Assembly (NCBI GenBank): GCA_026692705.1
Contig: JAPLOE010000142.1
Coordinates: 1-37,296 of the forward strand
Direction of reading: 5' to 3'
Source of the DNA: Planctomycetota bacterium
GTDB lineage: Bacteria; Planctomycetota; UBA1135; GCA-002686595
Length of the DNA: 37,296 bases
Below, in pieces: positions 26,552 to 35,677 of the stretch (position 1 is the first letter of the stretch; each line of letters opens with the position of its first letter). The notes beneath the pieces were generated by a model. It saw nothing but the letters and a program-made list of their open reading frames with translations. It was not told the DNA's origin and did no database searches. A program made the translations under genes and the position numbers.

Positions 26552-27961
26552 ATGCGCTCCGTCGTCTTCTACTTTCAGGTGCACCAGCCTTGGCGCCTGA
26601 GGCACTTCACCTTCTTCGACATCGGGGCGGGGCAGGAGTGGTTCGACGACGCCGAGAACGCGCGCATCGTCCGCCGGGTGGCGCAGAAGTGCTACCTGCC
26701 GATGAACCGCCAGATGCTCGAGTGCATCAAGGCCTCGGGCAAGCGCTTCCGCATCGCCTACTCGATCTCGGGCGCCGCGCTCGACCAGTTCGAGCGCTGG
26801 GTGCCGGAGGTGATCGAGAGCTTCCAGGCGCTGGCGAAGACCGGCTGCGTCGAGTTCCTCGGCGAGACCTCGCACCACTCGCTCTCGGCGCTCGTGTCGC
26901 TCGAGGAGTTCGACCGGCAGGTGCTGGCGCAGGCCGATCGCATCGAGAAGCTCTTCGGCCGCCGCCCGACGACCTTCCGCAACACCGAGCTCGTGATCAC
27001 CAACGAGATCGCGCGGCGCGCGGAGGAACTGGGCTTCACGGCGATCCTCGGCGAGGGTGCGGACCAGCTGCTCGGCTGGCGCAGCCCACACCGCGTGTAC
27101 CGCCCGGAAGGCTGCGAGCGCATCAAGCTGCTCCTGCGCTCCTACAAGTTCTCCGACGACATCGCCTTCCGCTTCTCGAACAAGGAATGGCCCGAATATC
27201 CGCTCTCGCCTGAGCGTTTCGCGGGCTGGCTCGCGGCGCTCGGCTCGCGCGAGCGCTTCGTCGGCCTGTTCATGGATTACGAGACCTTCGGCGAGCACCA
27301 GTGGGAGGAGACGGGCATCTTCCGCTTCATGCAGAAGCTCCCCGCCGCCTGCCTCGCGACCGGTGCGCTGCAGTTCCGCACGCCGTCGGAAGTCGCGACC
27401 GAGCTCGACCCCGTGGCGCGGCTCGACATCCCGCGCCCGATCAGCTGGGCCGACGCCGAGCGCGACCTGACCGCGTGGCTGGGCAACCCGATGCAGAAGG
27501 CCGCGCACGAGGCGCTCTACGGCCTGCTGCCGGCCGTGCGCCGCCTCACCGACGCCGGCGACGGGGGCCCCTACGCCAAGTGGCAGCGGCTCTCGACCTC
27601 CGACCACGTCTACTACATGTGCACGAAGTGGTTCTCCGACGGGGACGTGCACAAGTACTTCAGCCCCTATGCCACCCCCCACGACGCGTTCATCTCGTTC
27701 ATGAACGTGTTCGACGACCTCTCCCGCGAGGTGCGCTCCGGGCTGGCCGCGCTCTCAACTTCTCAGGCCGATCGGCCGAGAGAGAAGCGTTCCCAGCCCC
27801 GGGCCAAGCCCGCGAGCGGGAAGGCCACCGGTTCCAAGCGCGCGCGCAAGCCGCGCAAGGCGCCGTCGGCCCCCCGTGCCAAGGCCGCCGCCCCCAAGTC
27901 CTCTCCCAAGAAGCCCCGCAGCGCTCCCGCCAGGCCGGGCCGCCGCAAGTCCAAGCCGTGA
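26552..27961 (+). CDS. GH57 family alpha-glucan enzyme with basic C-terminal tail
   Basis: 469 aa. GH57 landmarks: HQPWR at 11-15, GETSHHS at 104-110 with the probable nucleophile E105, and MDYETFGEH at 241-249 with D242 as probable acid/base. The group resembles GH57 alpha-amylases seen next to glycogen synthase in Bacteroidetes; amylase or branching activity is possible. The catalytic part ends near residue 405. From there to the end the protein is a tail of Lys, Arg, Pro, Ala and Ser with about two dozen basic residues and no acidic ones after the first few, like the tail of histone H1. Such tails bind DNA, RNA or other polyanions, or may tether the enzyme; this one is not expected for GH57. 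Its TGA overlaps the next GTG by 4 bp (GTGA). Confidence 0.9.
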   Translation: MRSVVFYFQVHQPWRLRHFTFFDIGAGQEWFDDAENARIVRRVAQKCYLPMNRQMLECIKASGKRFRIAYSISGAALDQFERWVPEVIESFQALAKTGCVEFLGETSHHSLSALVSLEEFDRQVLAQADRIEKLFGRRPTTFRNTELVITNEIARRAEELGFTAILGEGADQLLGWRSPHRVYRPEGCERIKLLLRSYKFSDDIAFRFSNKEWPEYPLSPERFAGWLAALGSRERFVGLFMDYETFGEHQWEETGIFRFMQKLPAACLATGALQFRTPSEVATELDPVARLDIPRPISWADAERDLTAWLGNPMQKAAHEALYGLLPAVRRLTDAGDGGPYAKWQRLSTSDHVYYMCTKWFSDGDVHKYFSPYATPHDAFISFMNVFDDLSREVRSGLAALSTSQADRPREKRSQPRAKPASGKATGSKRARKPRKAPSAPRAKAAAPKSSPKKPRSAPARPGRRKSKP

Positions 27962-30900
27962 CGTTCACCCTCTTCGAAGTCAGCTGGGAAGTCTGCAACA
28001 AGGTCGGCGGGATCCACACCGTCATCTCGACCAAGGCCAAGACGCTCGTCGAGCGCTTCGGCGACGAGTACGTCGCGATCGGGCCGTGGTTGCTCGGCCG
28101 GCGCGAGTCCGGCGACGTGTTCGAGGAGGAGCGTGGCCACGAGGCGTTCGTCGAGAGCTGCCGCGCGCTCGGCGTTCCGGTGCGCGTCGGCCGCTGGAAG
28201 ATCCCCGGCCGTCCGCTGGTGATCCTGGTCGAGTTCACGGGCCTGTACGGCAAGAAGAACGACATCCTGTCGGATCTGTGGTCGCAGCACGGCGTCGACT
28301 CGATCACCGGCGGCTGGGACTACGACGAGCCGGTGATCTTCGGCTGGGCCGCGGCGATGGTGATCGAGCGCTGGTGCCACGAGCGCGTCTCGCGCACGAC
28401 CGGCTTCGCCGTCGCGCAATTCCACGAGTGGATGACGGGCTCCGGCCTGCTCTACCTCAAGCAGAAGCTGCCGGCGATCGGCACGGTGTTCACGACGCAC
28501 GCGACGATCCTCGGGCGCAGCCTGTCGCACGGCGGAACGGAGCCGGCCGAAGGCCTCAAGGGCCGCAAGCCCGAGGACGCGGCGGGCGACGTCGGCGTGC
28601 GCTCGAAGCACTCGATGGAGGCGGCCTGCGCGCAGAAGGCCGACGTGTTCACGACGGTGAGCGAGATCACCGCGCGCGAGGCGGAGCTCCTGCTCGGCCG
28701 CAAGGCGGACCCGCTGCTCCCCAACGGCATCGACCTGTCGGTGATCGACGAGCTCGCGGGTCCGGTCCTGCGCGACGAAGCGCGCGAGCGCCTGCTGCGG
28801 TTCGCCTCGCGTTTCCTCGGGCGCGACGTGACGAACGCGGCGCTGCTCGTGCTCTCGGGACGCTACGAGTTCCACAACAAGGGCATCGACCTGCTGCTCG
28901 AGGCGCTGGCCCAGTGCAACACGCGCCCCGGCCGCGAGATCGTCGTGCTGCTCGCGGTTCCCGCGGGCCAGTCCGGCGTCGCGCAGGCCTTGCGCGAGCG
29001 GCTCGAGCATCCCGAAACGCCCGCCCACGGCGCGCTCGGCGTTTCGACGCACAACCTGATCGATCCCGACAACGATCCGATCCAGAAGGCTGCCGTTCGT
29101 CTGGGCCTCGCGAACGCCGCGGGCTCGCGCGTCACGCTCGTGCAGGTTCCGATTTACTTGCACGCCAAGGACGGCCTGTTCGACCTGCCCTACGAGGCGG
29201 TGCTGCGCACGGCGGACCTCTCGCTGTTCCCGAGCTTCTACGAGCCGTGGGGCTACACGCCCGAGGAGAGCCTCGCGGTCGGCGTGCCGACGGTGACGAC
29301 CGACCTCGCGGGCTTCGGCCTGTGGGCGCGCGCGGAGAAGCTCGGCCGCAAGGACGGCGTGTGGCTGCTCGATCGTGCGGGCATCGACGACGTGAAGAGC
29401 ACCGCGACGCTCGCGACGTGGATCGACGAGTTCGTCGCCGGCGAGCTCGGCCGCAAGGGCATCGTCGAGACCTGTCGCCGCACCGCGCAGCGCACCGCGT
29501 GGTCCGATTTGGTCAAGCGCTACTACACGGCCTTCGACGCCGCGCTCGAGGCCGCGAAGACGCGCGTCGACGGCCAGCCGATGGCCCGTTTCCGCTCGCG
29601 CGTGCCGCTCACGATCGCACCTGCGGTCGAAGGCAAGCGCCCGCGCCTGTACCCGTTCGAGGTGTCGGCGACGCTGCCGCGCGAGCTCGCCGGGCTCGAG
29701 CGCCTGTCGCGCAACGTCTACTGGTGCTGGGATCCCGAGGGCACGTCGCTGTTCGAGGAGATCAGCACGGTCGGCTGGGACTCGAGCGGCCACAACCCCG
29801 TGCTGTTCCTGCGCATGGTGTTCCCCGAGGACCTCGAGTCGCGCGCGCGCGATCCGAAGTACGTCGCCAAGCTCGAGCGCGTGCTCGCGCGCTTCGACCG
29901 CTACATGGCGTCGAAGGGTTCGCAGACCTGGGGAGCGATCTCCGCCGAGCATCCGGTGGCCTATTTCTGCGCGGAATTCGGCCTGCACGAGTCGCTCAAG
30001 GTCTACTCGGGCGGCCTCGGCATCCTCGCCGGCGACCACCTGAAGTCGGCGAGCGACATCGGGCTGCCGCTCGTCGCCGTCGGGCTCTTCTATCACGCGG
30101 GTTACCTGCGCCAAAAGCTCTCCGCCGCGGGCGACCAGATGGCACTGCCGGCGGAAAATGACCCGCGCAACCTGCCGATCGAGCTCGTGCGCGACGCGAA
30201 CGGCGCACCGGTCGAGGTGCAGCTCCAGCTGCCGTCCGCGACGCTGTTCCTGCGCGCGTGGCGCGTGCAGGTCGGCCGCGTCGACCTGTACCTGCTCGAC
30301 TCCGACTACGACAAGAACCGCGCGGAAGACCGCGCGATCACGCAGCAGCTCTACGGCGGCGACCACGAGCACCGCCTGCGCCAGGAGCTCGTGCTCGGCC
30401 GCGGCGGCGTCAAGCTGCTCGGCACCATGGGCGTCGAGCCCAGCGTGTTCCACATCAACGAGGGCCACGCGGCTTTCCTCGTGCTCTCGCGCACGGGCAA
30501 GCTGATCCGCGACCACGGTCTCACGTTCGACGAGGCGCGCGAGCTCGTGCGCTCGACCACGGTCTTCACGACGCACACGCCGGTTCCCGCGGGGCACGAC
30601 CGCTTCGCCGAGGACCTGATGCGCCGCTACTTCTCGGACGTCGAGGGGTGGCTCGGCGTGACGTGGGAGCGCTTCCTCTCGCTCGGGCAGGCCGAGGAGG
30701 ACCGCGCCAACTTCAACATGACCTACCTCGCGATGGGCTTCGCCGGCTTCACCAACGGCGTGAGCAAGCTCCACGGCGAGGTATCCAAGGACCTGCTGCG
30801 CCCGTACTGGCCGCGCCTCCTGCGCAGCGAAGTGCCCGTGCGTTCGGTCACCAACGGCGTGCACCTGTCGAGCTGGATGCATCCGGAGCTGCAGCGGCTG

Positions 30901-32169
30901 TGCGGCGGCGGTGCCGAGCCGATCCGCGGCGCCGACGTGCGCGAGCGCGCGGCGAAGCTCGACCCGCGTGCGCTGTGGGCCGCCCGCACCGCGTTGCGCG
31001 CGCGCTTCCTCGCCCACGCGCGCGCCAGCATCGAACGCGCCTTCGTCGATCGCCACGACAGCCCCGCGCTGCTCGCGAAGATGCTCGAGGGGCTCGATCC
31101 CGACGCGCTGCTGGTCGGTTTTGCCCGGCGTTTTGCGCCCTACAAGCGCGCGGACCTAGTGCTGCGCGACCTCGAGCGGCTCAAGGCGCTCTTCACCGAT
31201 CCGCGCCGCCCCGTGCGCCTGTTCTTCGCCGGCAAGGCGCACCCGCGCGACACCGAAGGCCAGAAGATCCTGCGCAAGGTGGTCGAGATCACGCGCAGCC
31301 CGGAATTCGCCGGCCGCATCTTCTTCCTCGAGGATTACGACATCGAGCTCGCGCGCGCGCTCGTGCAGGGCGTCGACGTGTGGCTCAACAACCCGATCCG
31401 TTCGCTCGAGGCGAGCGGCACGTCGGGCATGAAGGTCGCCGCGAACGGTGGCCTCAACCTGTCGATCGCCGACGGCTGGTGGATCGAGGGCTACGACGGC
31501 ACCAACGGCTGGACCGTCGGTGAGGACCGCGTGTGGCCCAACCCCGAGCTGCAGGACGAGATCGACAGCCGCAGCGTGGTCGAGCTGCTGCAGCGCGAGC
31601 TCGCGCCGCTGTACTTCGAGCGCGACGGCGACGGCGTCCCGCGGCGCTGGATGGAGCGCGCGCTGCGCAGCCTCGGCACGATCCCGGCCGAGTTCAACAC
31701 CGACCGCATGGTGTCGGAGTACCGCGACCGCGCCTACGCGCCGATGTCGAAGCTGTACGCCGAGCTCTCGCGCGACCGCTGCGCTCCCGCACGCGCGCTC
31801 GCGGCCGTGCGCGCCCGCTCGCGCAAGGCCTTCGGCGAGCTCGCGATCCTCGAGGCGCAAGTGTCCGACCTCAACGGCCTGCGCGTCGGCGACACCGTCG
31901 AAGCGCGCGTGAAGGTCGACCTCGCGGGCCTGGCGCCTTCCGACGTCACGGTCGAGCTCGTGCTCGGCCACTCCAAGGACGGCGGCGAGCTGCGCAACCC
32001 CGTGCAGGTCGCGCTGCAGGCCGAGGGCGCTCTCGAGGGCAAGGTGCAGGCCTACCACGGCACCTACCGCATCCAGCGCTCGGGCAACTTCGCCTACGGC
32101 CTGCGCGTGCGCATCCGGCCGATCGAAGGCCTCGACGACGGCACCGGCGACCTCGTGCGCTGGGCCTGA
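27958..32169 (+). CDS. Fusion of GT3 glycogen synthase and GT35 alpha-glucan phosphorylase
   Basis: 1403 aa from the GTG at 27958. Residues 1 to about 540 are a eukaryote-type GT3 glycogen synthase: FEVSWEVCNKVGGIHTVIST, FHEWMTGSGLLYLK, FTTHATILGR and FPSFYEPWGYTPEES with the E-x7-E pair E429/E437. From about 564 (YPFEVSATLPRELAGLERLS) to the end is a GlgP-type phosphorylase of the shorter alpha-glucan family: EHPVAYFCAEFGLHESLKVY, NEGHAAF, HTPVPAGHD and EASGTSGMKVAANGGLNLS, where K1159 should carry pyridoxal phosphate. A beta-rich C-terminal domain ends GDLVRWA. One chain thus combines chain elongation with phosphorolysis. Similar fusions are, to my knowledge, known in Bacteroidetes. Both halves keep their key residues. 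It is the last gene of the operon, followed by a terminator. Confidence 0.93.
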   Translation: MTFTLFEVSWEVCNKVGGIHTVISTKAKTLVERFGDEYVAIGPWLLGRRESGDVFEEERGHEAFVESCRALGVPVRVGRWKIPGRPLVILVEFTGLYGKKNDILSDLWSQHGVDSITGGWDYDEPVIFGWAAAMVIERWCHERVSRTTGFAVAQFHEWMTGSGLLYLKQKLPAIGTVFTTHATILGRSLSHGGTEPAEGLKGRKPEDAAGDVGVRSKHSMEAACAQKADVFTTVSEITAREAELLLGRKADPLLPNGIDLSVIDELAGPVLRDEARERLLRFASRFLGRDVTNAALLVLSGRYEFHNKGIDLLLEALAQCNTRPGREIVVLLAVPAGQSGVAQALRERLEHPETPAHGALGVSTHNLIDPDNDPIQKAAVRLGLANAAGSRVTLVQVPIYLHAKDGLFDLPYEAVLRTADLSLFPSFYEPWGYTPEESLAVGVPTVTTDLAGFGLWARAEKLGRKDGVWLLDRAGIDDVKSTATLATWIDEFVAGELGRKGIVETCRRTAQRTAWSDLVKRYYTAFDAALEAAKTRVDGQPMARFRSRVPLTIAPAVEGKRPRLYPFEVSATLPRELAGLERLSRNVYWCWDPEGTSLFEEISTVGWDSSGHNPVLFLRMVFPEDLESRARDPKYVAKLERVLARFDRYMASKGSQTWGAISAEHPVAYFCAEFGLHESLKVYSGGLGILAGDHLKSASDIGLPLVAVGLFYHAGYLRQKLSAAGDQMALPAENDPRNLPIELVRDANGAPVEVQLQLPSATLFLRAWRVQVGRVDLYLLDSDYDKNRAEDRAITQQLYGGDHEHRLRQELVLGRGGVKLLGTMGVEPSVFHINEGHAAFLVLSRTGKLIRDHGLTFDEARELVRSTTVFTTHTPVPAGHDRFAEDLMRRYFSDVEGWLGVTWERFLSLGQAEEDRANFNMTYLAMGFAGFTNGVSKLHGEVSKDLLRPYWPRLLRSEVPVRSVTNGVHLSSWMHPELQRLCGGGAEPIRGADVRERAAKLDPRALWAARTALRARFLAHARASIERAFVDRHDSPALLAKMLEGLDPDALLVGFARRFAPYKRADLVLRDLERLKALFTDPRRPVRLFFAGKAHPRDTEGQKILRKVVEITRSPEFAGRIFFLEDYDIELARALVQGVDVWLNNPIRSLEASGTSGMKVAANGGLNLSIADGWWIEGYDGTNGWTVGEDRVWPNPELQDEIDSRSVVELLQRELAPLYFERDGDGVPRRWMERALRSLGTIPAEFNTDRMVSEYRDRAYAPMSKLYAELSRDRCAPARALAAVRARSRKAFGELAILEAQVSDLNGLRVGDTVEARVKVDLAGLAPSDVTVELVLGHSKDGGELRNPVQVALQAEGALEGKVQAYHGTYRIQRSGNFAYGLRVRIRPIEGLDDGTGDLVRWA

Positions 32170-32187
32170 GTTTCAGCTCCGCTCGAA

Positions 32188-32230
32188 CTCGGGGCGTGCG
32201 AGCCGGTCTCGCGCGCCCCGAGCCTGTTTT
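32188..32230 (+). terminator. Intrinsic terminator of the glycogen operon
   Basis: CTCGGGGCGTGCGAG (32188-32202) pairs with CTCGCGCGCCCCGAG (32208-32222) over 15 bp with one G-U, loop CCGGT, followed by CCTGTTTT. It starts 18 nt after the stop. This is the clearest rho-independent terminator in the window. Confidence 0.85.
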
Positions 32231-32351
32231 CGGGCCTTCTGCTGCGCCAGATCGACCTCGATCTCGCGCTGCGGCCTCGCGCGTGGTACGGAGCTTGCCC
32301 AGAAGGGTCCCCCAGCGCCCGTCCCCTACCCCGCGCGCACCTCCCCGCCCC

Positions 32352-35048
32352 ATGAATCAGCGCCTCCTGCTCGTCGGCTCGCTCCTCCTCACGCTCCTCG
32401 TCGGCCTCTCGGTCTGGTGGTTCGTCGGTCGCCCGGCGCCCGTGGCCGTCGAAGGTGCCCATGCCGAGGCCGTGGCGAGCCCCGACCACCCCGCCGCCGC
32501 CGCTCCGCAGCCCAAGGCGCCTGCGGAGCTTGCCGTCGCGCACGAGAGCGAGCGCAGCGACATCGCGACCGTCGACTCGACCGAGGCCGCCCGCGCCAGC
32601 GCGATGGAGGATGCGCGGATCCTGCCCGTCCGGCTGGCGCTGCCCGCCAACCTGCCCACGGACGAGGTGCTGCGCCCGATGGTGACGAGCTTCCCCGTGG
32701 CGCTCTACGGCAGCGAGGCGAAGGCCACCGAGGCCGCCATTGAATGGAGCCCGGAGACGACCTCGTTGATGGGCATGGCGATGGGCCTCCTCGGCTCGAC
32801 CCCGAAAGCGGAACCGGCCGAGTCCAAGTCCGTCACGGTCCCCTGCGATCCCGACGGGCGCGGCGGCTGGGTCGCGCGCATCGCCAAGGACTCGCCGATG
32901 GCCGTGGTGCACCTCGAGGCGCGCTACTGCTACCTGACCGAGCCGCTGCGGCTCGCCAAGCTCGACACGCAGGCCGAGGCCTTCCTCGAGCCCAAGCTCG
33001 GTGCCTTCCTCTCCGGCGCCGTCGTGTTGCCGGCGAACCTGCCGGCCGACTTCGACCCGGCCGAGCTCGACAAGGCGCGCGTGCAGCTCACCGGCTGGTC
33101 GATGGGCGGCCAGAGCCACTCCGCGAGCGCGCGCGTCAGCGCCGAACGCACGTTCGAGATCGGCGGCCTGCGCGCCGGCATGAACTACTTCATCGGCCTC
33201 GACGTGCCTTCGTTCGTGCCGCTGAGCGACATGGACCTCAAGGGCCGCGAGGGCCAGCGCATCGACAAGGTGCTCGAGCTCCGGCTCGGCGCCCGCGTGC
33301 GCGGCCTCGTGACGCTGCCCGACGGTTCGCCCGCGGTCGACGCCGAGGTGTCGGCCGAGATCGACGCGGGGCGCAACCCGATGAACTGGATGCGCAACGG
33401 CATGGGCCGCGACACCAAGACCGACGAGCAGGGCCGCTTCGACCTGAAGGGCGTCGGCTCCGGCAAGGGCGAGATCGTGGCGACGCTCGAAGGCTTCGTC
33501 GGCGCGAAGAGCGGCGAGCTCGAGCTCGCCGAAGGGCAGCTCGTCGAGAACCTCGCGCTGACGCTCGCCGCCGGCACCACGGTGCGCGGCATCGTGCTCT
33601 GGCCCGACCGCAAGCCGGCCGCGGACGTGCAGGTCACGGTGCGCCCGATCGAGGCCGAAGCGGGCGACGACGAGATGCCGAACGCGCGCAACATGCGCCG
33701 CATGATGCGCGGCTTCGGCGGTGGCGACAACGAGTCGATCACGACCAACGAGCTCGGCGAGTTCTCCGTCTCCGGCATCGAGGCGAGCCAGGTCTCGATC
33801 TCCGCGAGCATCGAGCGCGAGATCGAGGGCTTCGACGCGACCTACACGGCCGCGCTGCCCGCGAGCCCTGCTTCCGCGGCGCACGAGCTCGTGCTGGTCG
33901 AGCCGCTGCCGGTGCGCGGTGCCGTGCTCGACAGCGCCGGCAAGCCGATCGAGGACTTCTCGATCTCCGCCGAGCGCCGTGGAGAGGGCGAAGGCAACGC
34001 CAACGGCGGGCGCGGCGGCCGCATGGGCAACTTCTCGTTCAACTTCGGCGGTGGCAACGAGGACCGGCGCTTCCGCAACCGCGAGGACGGCAGCTTCGTC
34101 GTCTACCTGCAGCCGGGCAGCTACGACCTCAAGGCGGAGGCCAAGGAATACACCGAGAGCGCCGCGCAGCAGGTGCAGGTGCCGGGCGCTCCGGCGCTCG
34201 AGTTCCGGCTCGCGCGCGCGGGCGAGATCGCGGGGGTCGTGCTCGATCCCACCGGCAAGCCCGTGGCGGAAGCCGAGATCCGGTACTCACGCGAGGCCAG
34301 ACGCGGCGGCTTCTTCGGCTTCGGCGGCGGCAACCAGGAAAAGACCGATGCCGAAGGGCGCTTCACGCTCAAGGGCCTGCCGGTCGGCAACGGCAAGCTC
34401 ACGGCCTCGGCCGAAGGCTGGGCGCCGAGCGCCGACTTCGAGGTCACGCTCGAGCCCGGCCGCGACCTGACGGACGTGCGCATTTCGCTGCGCGTCGGCG
34501 GGCGCCTCGAAGGCGTGATCTACGACTCCGCCGGCCAGCCTGACGTGGGCCGCGACATCATGGTCGGCAACTTCATGGGCGGCAGCGGCGGTCTCGACGG
34601 CAACACGCAGTCCGACGCCGCCGGTCGCTTCGTGATCGAGCACATCGCGCCGGGCAAGTACAACGTGATGGCGATGCCCGACATGGGCAAGCTCGCGCAG
34701 GCCGCGGGCGAGGACGAGGAGCCGGACATGGCGGCGGTCTTCTCGCAGCTCAAGATGACGCCGGTCGAGCTGTTCGACGGCCAGACGACGCAGGTCGTGC
34801 TCGGCGCGCCGCCGGCGAGCCCGGTGCGCGTGTCCGGCCGGATCACGCAGGGCGAGCAGCCGCTCAAGAGCGGCCTCGTCATGGCGCTCGCCGACGGCAA
34901 GTCGATGCTCTCGTCGATGAAGGCCGGCAAGGTGCAGCCCGACGGCACGTACACGATCACGCTCGACGCTCCCGGCGACTACACGTTCATCGTCGGCGAG
35001 CGCATGGGCGATTCGGCCAGTCGGCGCGCCACGGCACCGCCCTCGTGA
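32352..35048 (+). CDS. Second carboxypeptidase-regulatory-like repeat protein, N-terminal part (frameshifted)
   Basis: 898 codons from the ATG at 32352, opening with a signal-anchor (MNQRLLLVGSLLLTLLVGLSVWWFVG) and an Ala/Pro/Glu linker. Repeated beta-sandwich modules follow, with phrases such as LRLGARVRGLVTLPDGSPAV, EQGRFDLKGVGSGKGEIVA and GVVLDPTGKPVAEAEI. Two glycine/arginine-rich inserts (ANGGRGGRMGNFSFNFGGGN; RRGGFFGFGGGN) interrupt modules. Coding sense ends around 35005-35035: the frame reads SRRATAPPS and stops at 35048, while homologous sequence continues one frame back. It is paralogous to the gene at 7138 (shared VLGAPP region and C-terminus). An envelope structural or adhesive role is inferred. 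A promoter could not be identified in the 120 bp after the upstream terminator. Confidence 0.8.
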   Translation: MNQRLLLVGSLLLTLLVGLSVWWFVGRPAPVAVEGAHAEAVASPDHPAAAAPQPKAPAELAVAHESERSDIATVDSTEAARASAMEDARILPVRLALPANLPTDEVLRPMVTSFPVALYGSEAKATEAAIEWSPETTSLMGMAMGLLGSTPKAEPAESKSVTVPCDPDGRGGWVARIAKDSPMAVVHLEARYCYLTEPLRLAKLDTQAEAFLEPKLGAFLSGAVVLPANLPADFDPAELDKARVQLTGWSMGGQSHSASARVSAERTFEIGGLRAGMNYFIGLDVPSFVPLSDMDLKGREGQRIDKVLELRLGARVRGLVTLPDGSPAVDAEVSAEIDAGRNPMNWMRNGMGRDTKTDEQGRFDLKGVGSGKGEIVATLEGFVGAKSGELELAEGQLVENLALTLAAGTTVRGIVLWPDRKPAADVQVTVRPIEAEAGDDEMPNARNMRRMMRGFGGGDNESITTNELGEFSVSGIEASQVSISASIEREIEGFDATYTAALPASPASAAHELVLVEPLPVRGAVLDSAGKPIEDFSISAERRGEGEGNANGGRGGRMGNFSFNFGGGNEDRRFRNREDGSFVVYLQPGSYDLKAEAKEYTESAAQQVQVPGAPALEFRLARAGEIAGVVLDPTGKPVAEAEIRYSREARRGGFFGFGGGNQEKTDAEGRFTLKGLPVGNGKLTASAEGWAPSADFEVTLEPGRDLTDVRISLRVGGRLEGVIYDSAGQPDVGRDIMVGNFMGGSGGLDGNTQSDAAGRFVIEHIAPGKYNVMAMPDMGKLAQAAGEDEEPDMAAVFSQLKMTPVELFDGQTTQVVLGAPPASPVRVSGRITQGEQPLKSGLVMALADGKSMLSSMKAGKVQPDGTYTITLDAPGDYTFIVGERMGDSASRRATAPPS

Positions 35049-35653
35049 GCGGCATCGTGCTCGAGAAGAACCAGGTGCGCGATGGCATCGTGGTCCAGCT
35101 CGACGCGCCCTGCACGATCGAAGGCACGGTGCGCGGCAGCGACGGCAAGCCCGCGGGCGGCGCCTCGATCTTCGTGCGCGACGCGCAGGGCCGCACGATC
35201 AACCCGATGTCGTCCTGCACGACCGACGCCGACGGCAAGTTCCGCTTCGACGGTGCCGCGCCGGGCAACTACACGCTGATCGCGCGCCGCGAGGAACTCT
35301 CGTCGCGCGACAGCGCGCCGGTGAGCGCGCGCGCGGGCCAGCCGGCGACGGTCGAGCTGCTGCTCGAGACCGGCACGATGCTCAAGGTCTCCGTCGAGGA
35401 CAAGGAAGGCAAGACGGTGCGCGCGAGCGTGAGCGTCGTCGACTCGGCCGGTCGCGAATACGCGAACCTGATGAGCACCGAGGCCTTCGGCCAGATGTTC
35501 GCCGACGGCTTCTCGTCGACCGAGCGCCGCATCGGACCGCTGCCTCCGGGCAAGTACCGCGTCACGGCGACCGACGACCAGGGCAAGAGCGAGTCCAAGC
35601 CGCTCAACCTGTCGGGTCAGGCCGAACGCGACCTGCGCATCAAGCTGGATTGA
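35045..35653 (+). CDS. Second repeat protein, C-terminal part after the frameshift
   Basis: 202 codons from an internal GTG. The frame upstream of it also reads sensibly (ARHGTALVSGIVLEKNQ), showing that this is the continuation of the previous gene and not a separate start. It contains one full repeat module (GTVRGSDGKPAGGASIFVRD; GKFRFDGAAPGNYTLIARRE) and the C-terminal domain RRIGPLPPGKYRVTATDDQG, LNLSGQAERDLRIKLD, which matches the end of the intact paralogue at 7138 (RVGPLTPGKYRVTVVADDG, GQAERKLNIRL). One missing base between about 35005 and 35035 would restore a single protein of about 1100 residues. Confidence 0.65.
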   Translation: MSGIVLEKNQVRDGIVVQLDAPCTIEGTVRGSDGKPAGGASIFVRDAQGRTINPMSSCTTDADGKFRFDGAAPGNYTLIARREELSSRDSAPVSARAGQPATVELLLETGTMLKVSVEDKEGKTVRASVSVVDSAGREYANLMSTEAFGQMFADGFSSTERRIGPLPPGKYRVTATDDQGKSESKPLNLSGQAERDLRIKLD

Positions 35654-35677
35654 GCCAGCGAATCCCGCGCGGCTCGC

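Noticed and set aside
27751-27780. CTCAACTTCTC-type sequences shared by 27755 and 11898 as a dispersed repeat
   Set aside because: Short similarity explained by common codons in the Leu-Asn-Phe-Ser context; no extended match.
27763-31056. Open frame of about 1100 codons on the minus strand opposite the GT3-GT35 gene
   Set aside because: Shadow of the GC-rich coding strand; low-complexity product with no recognisable domain.
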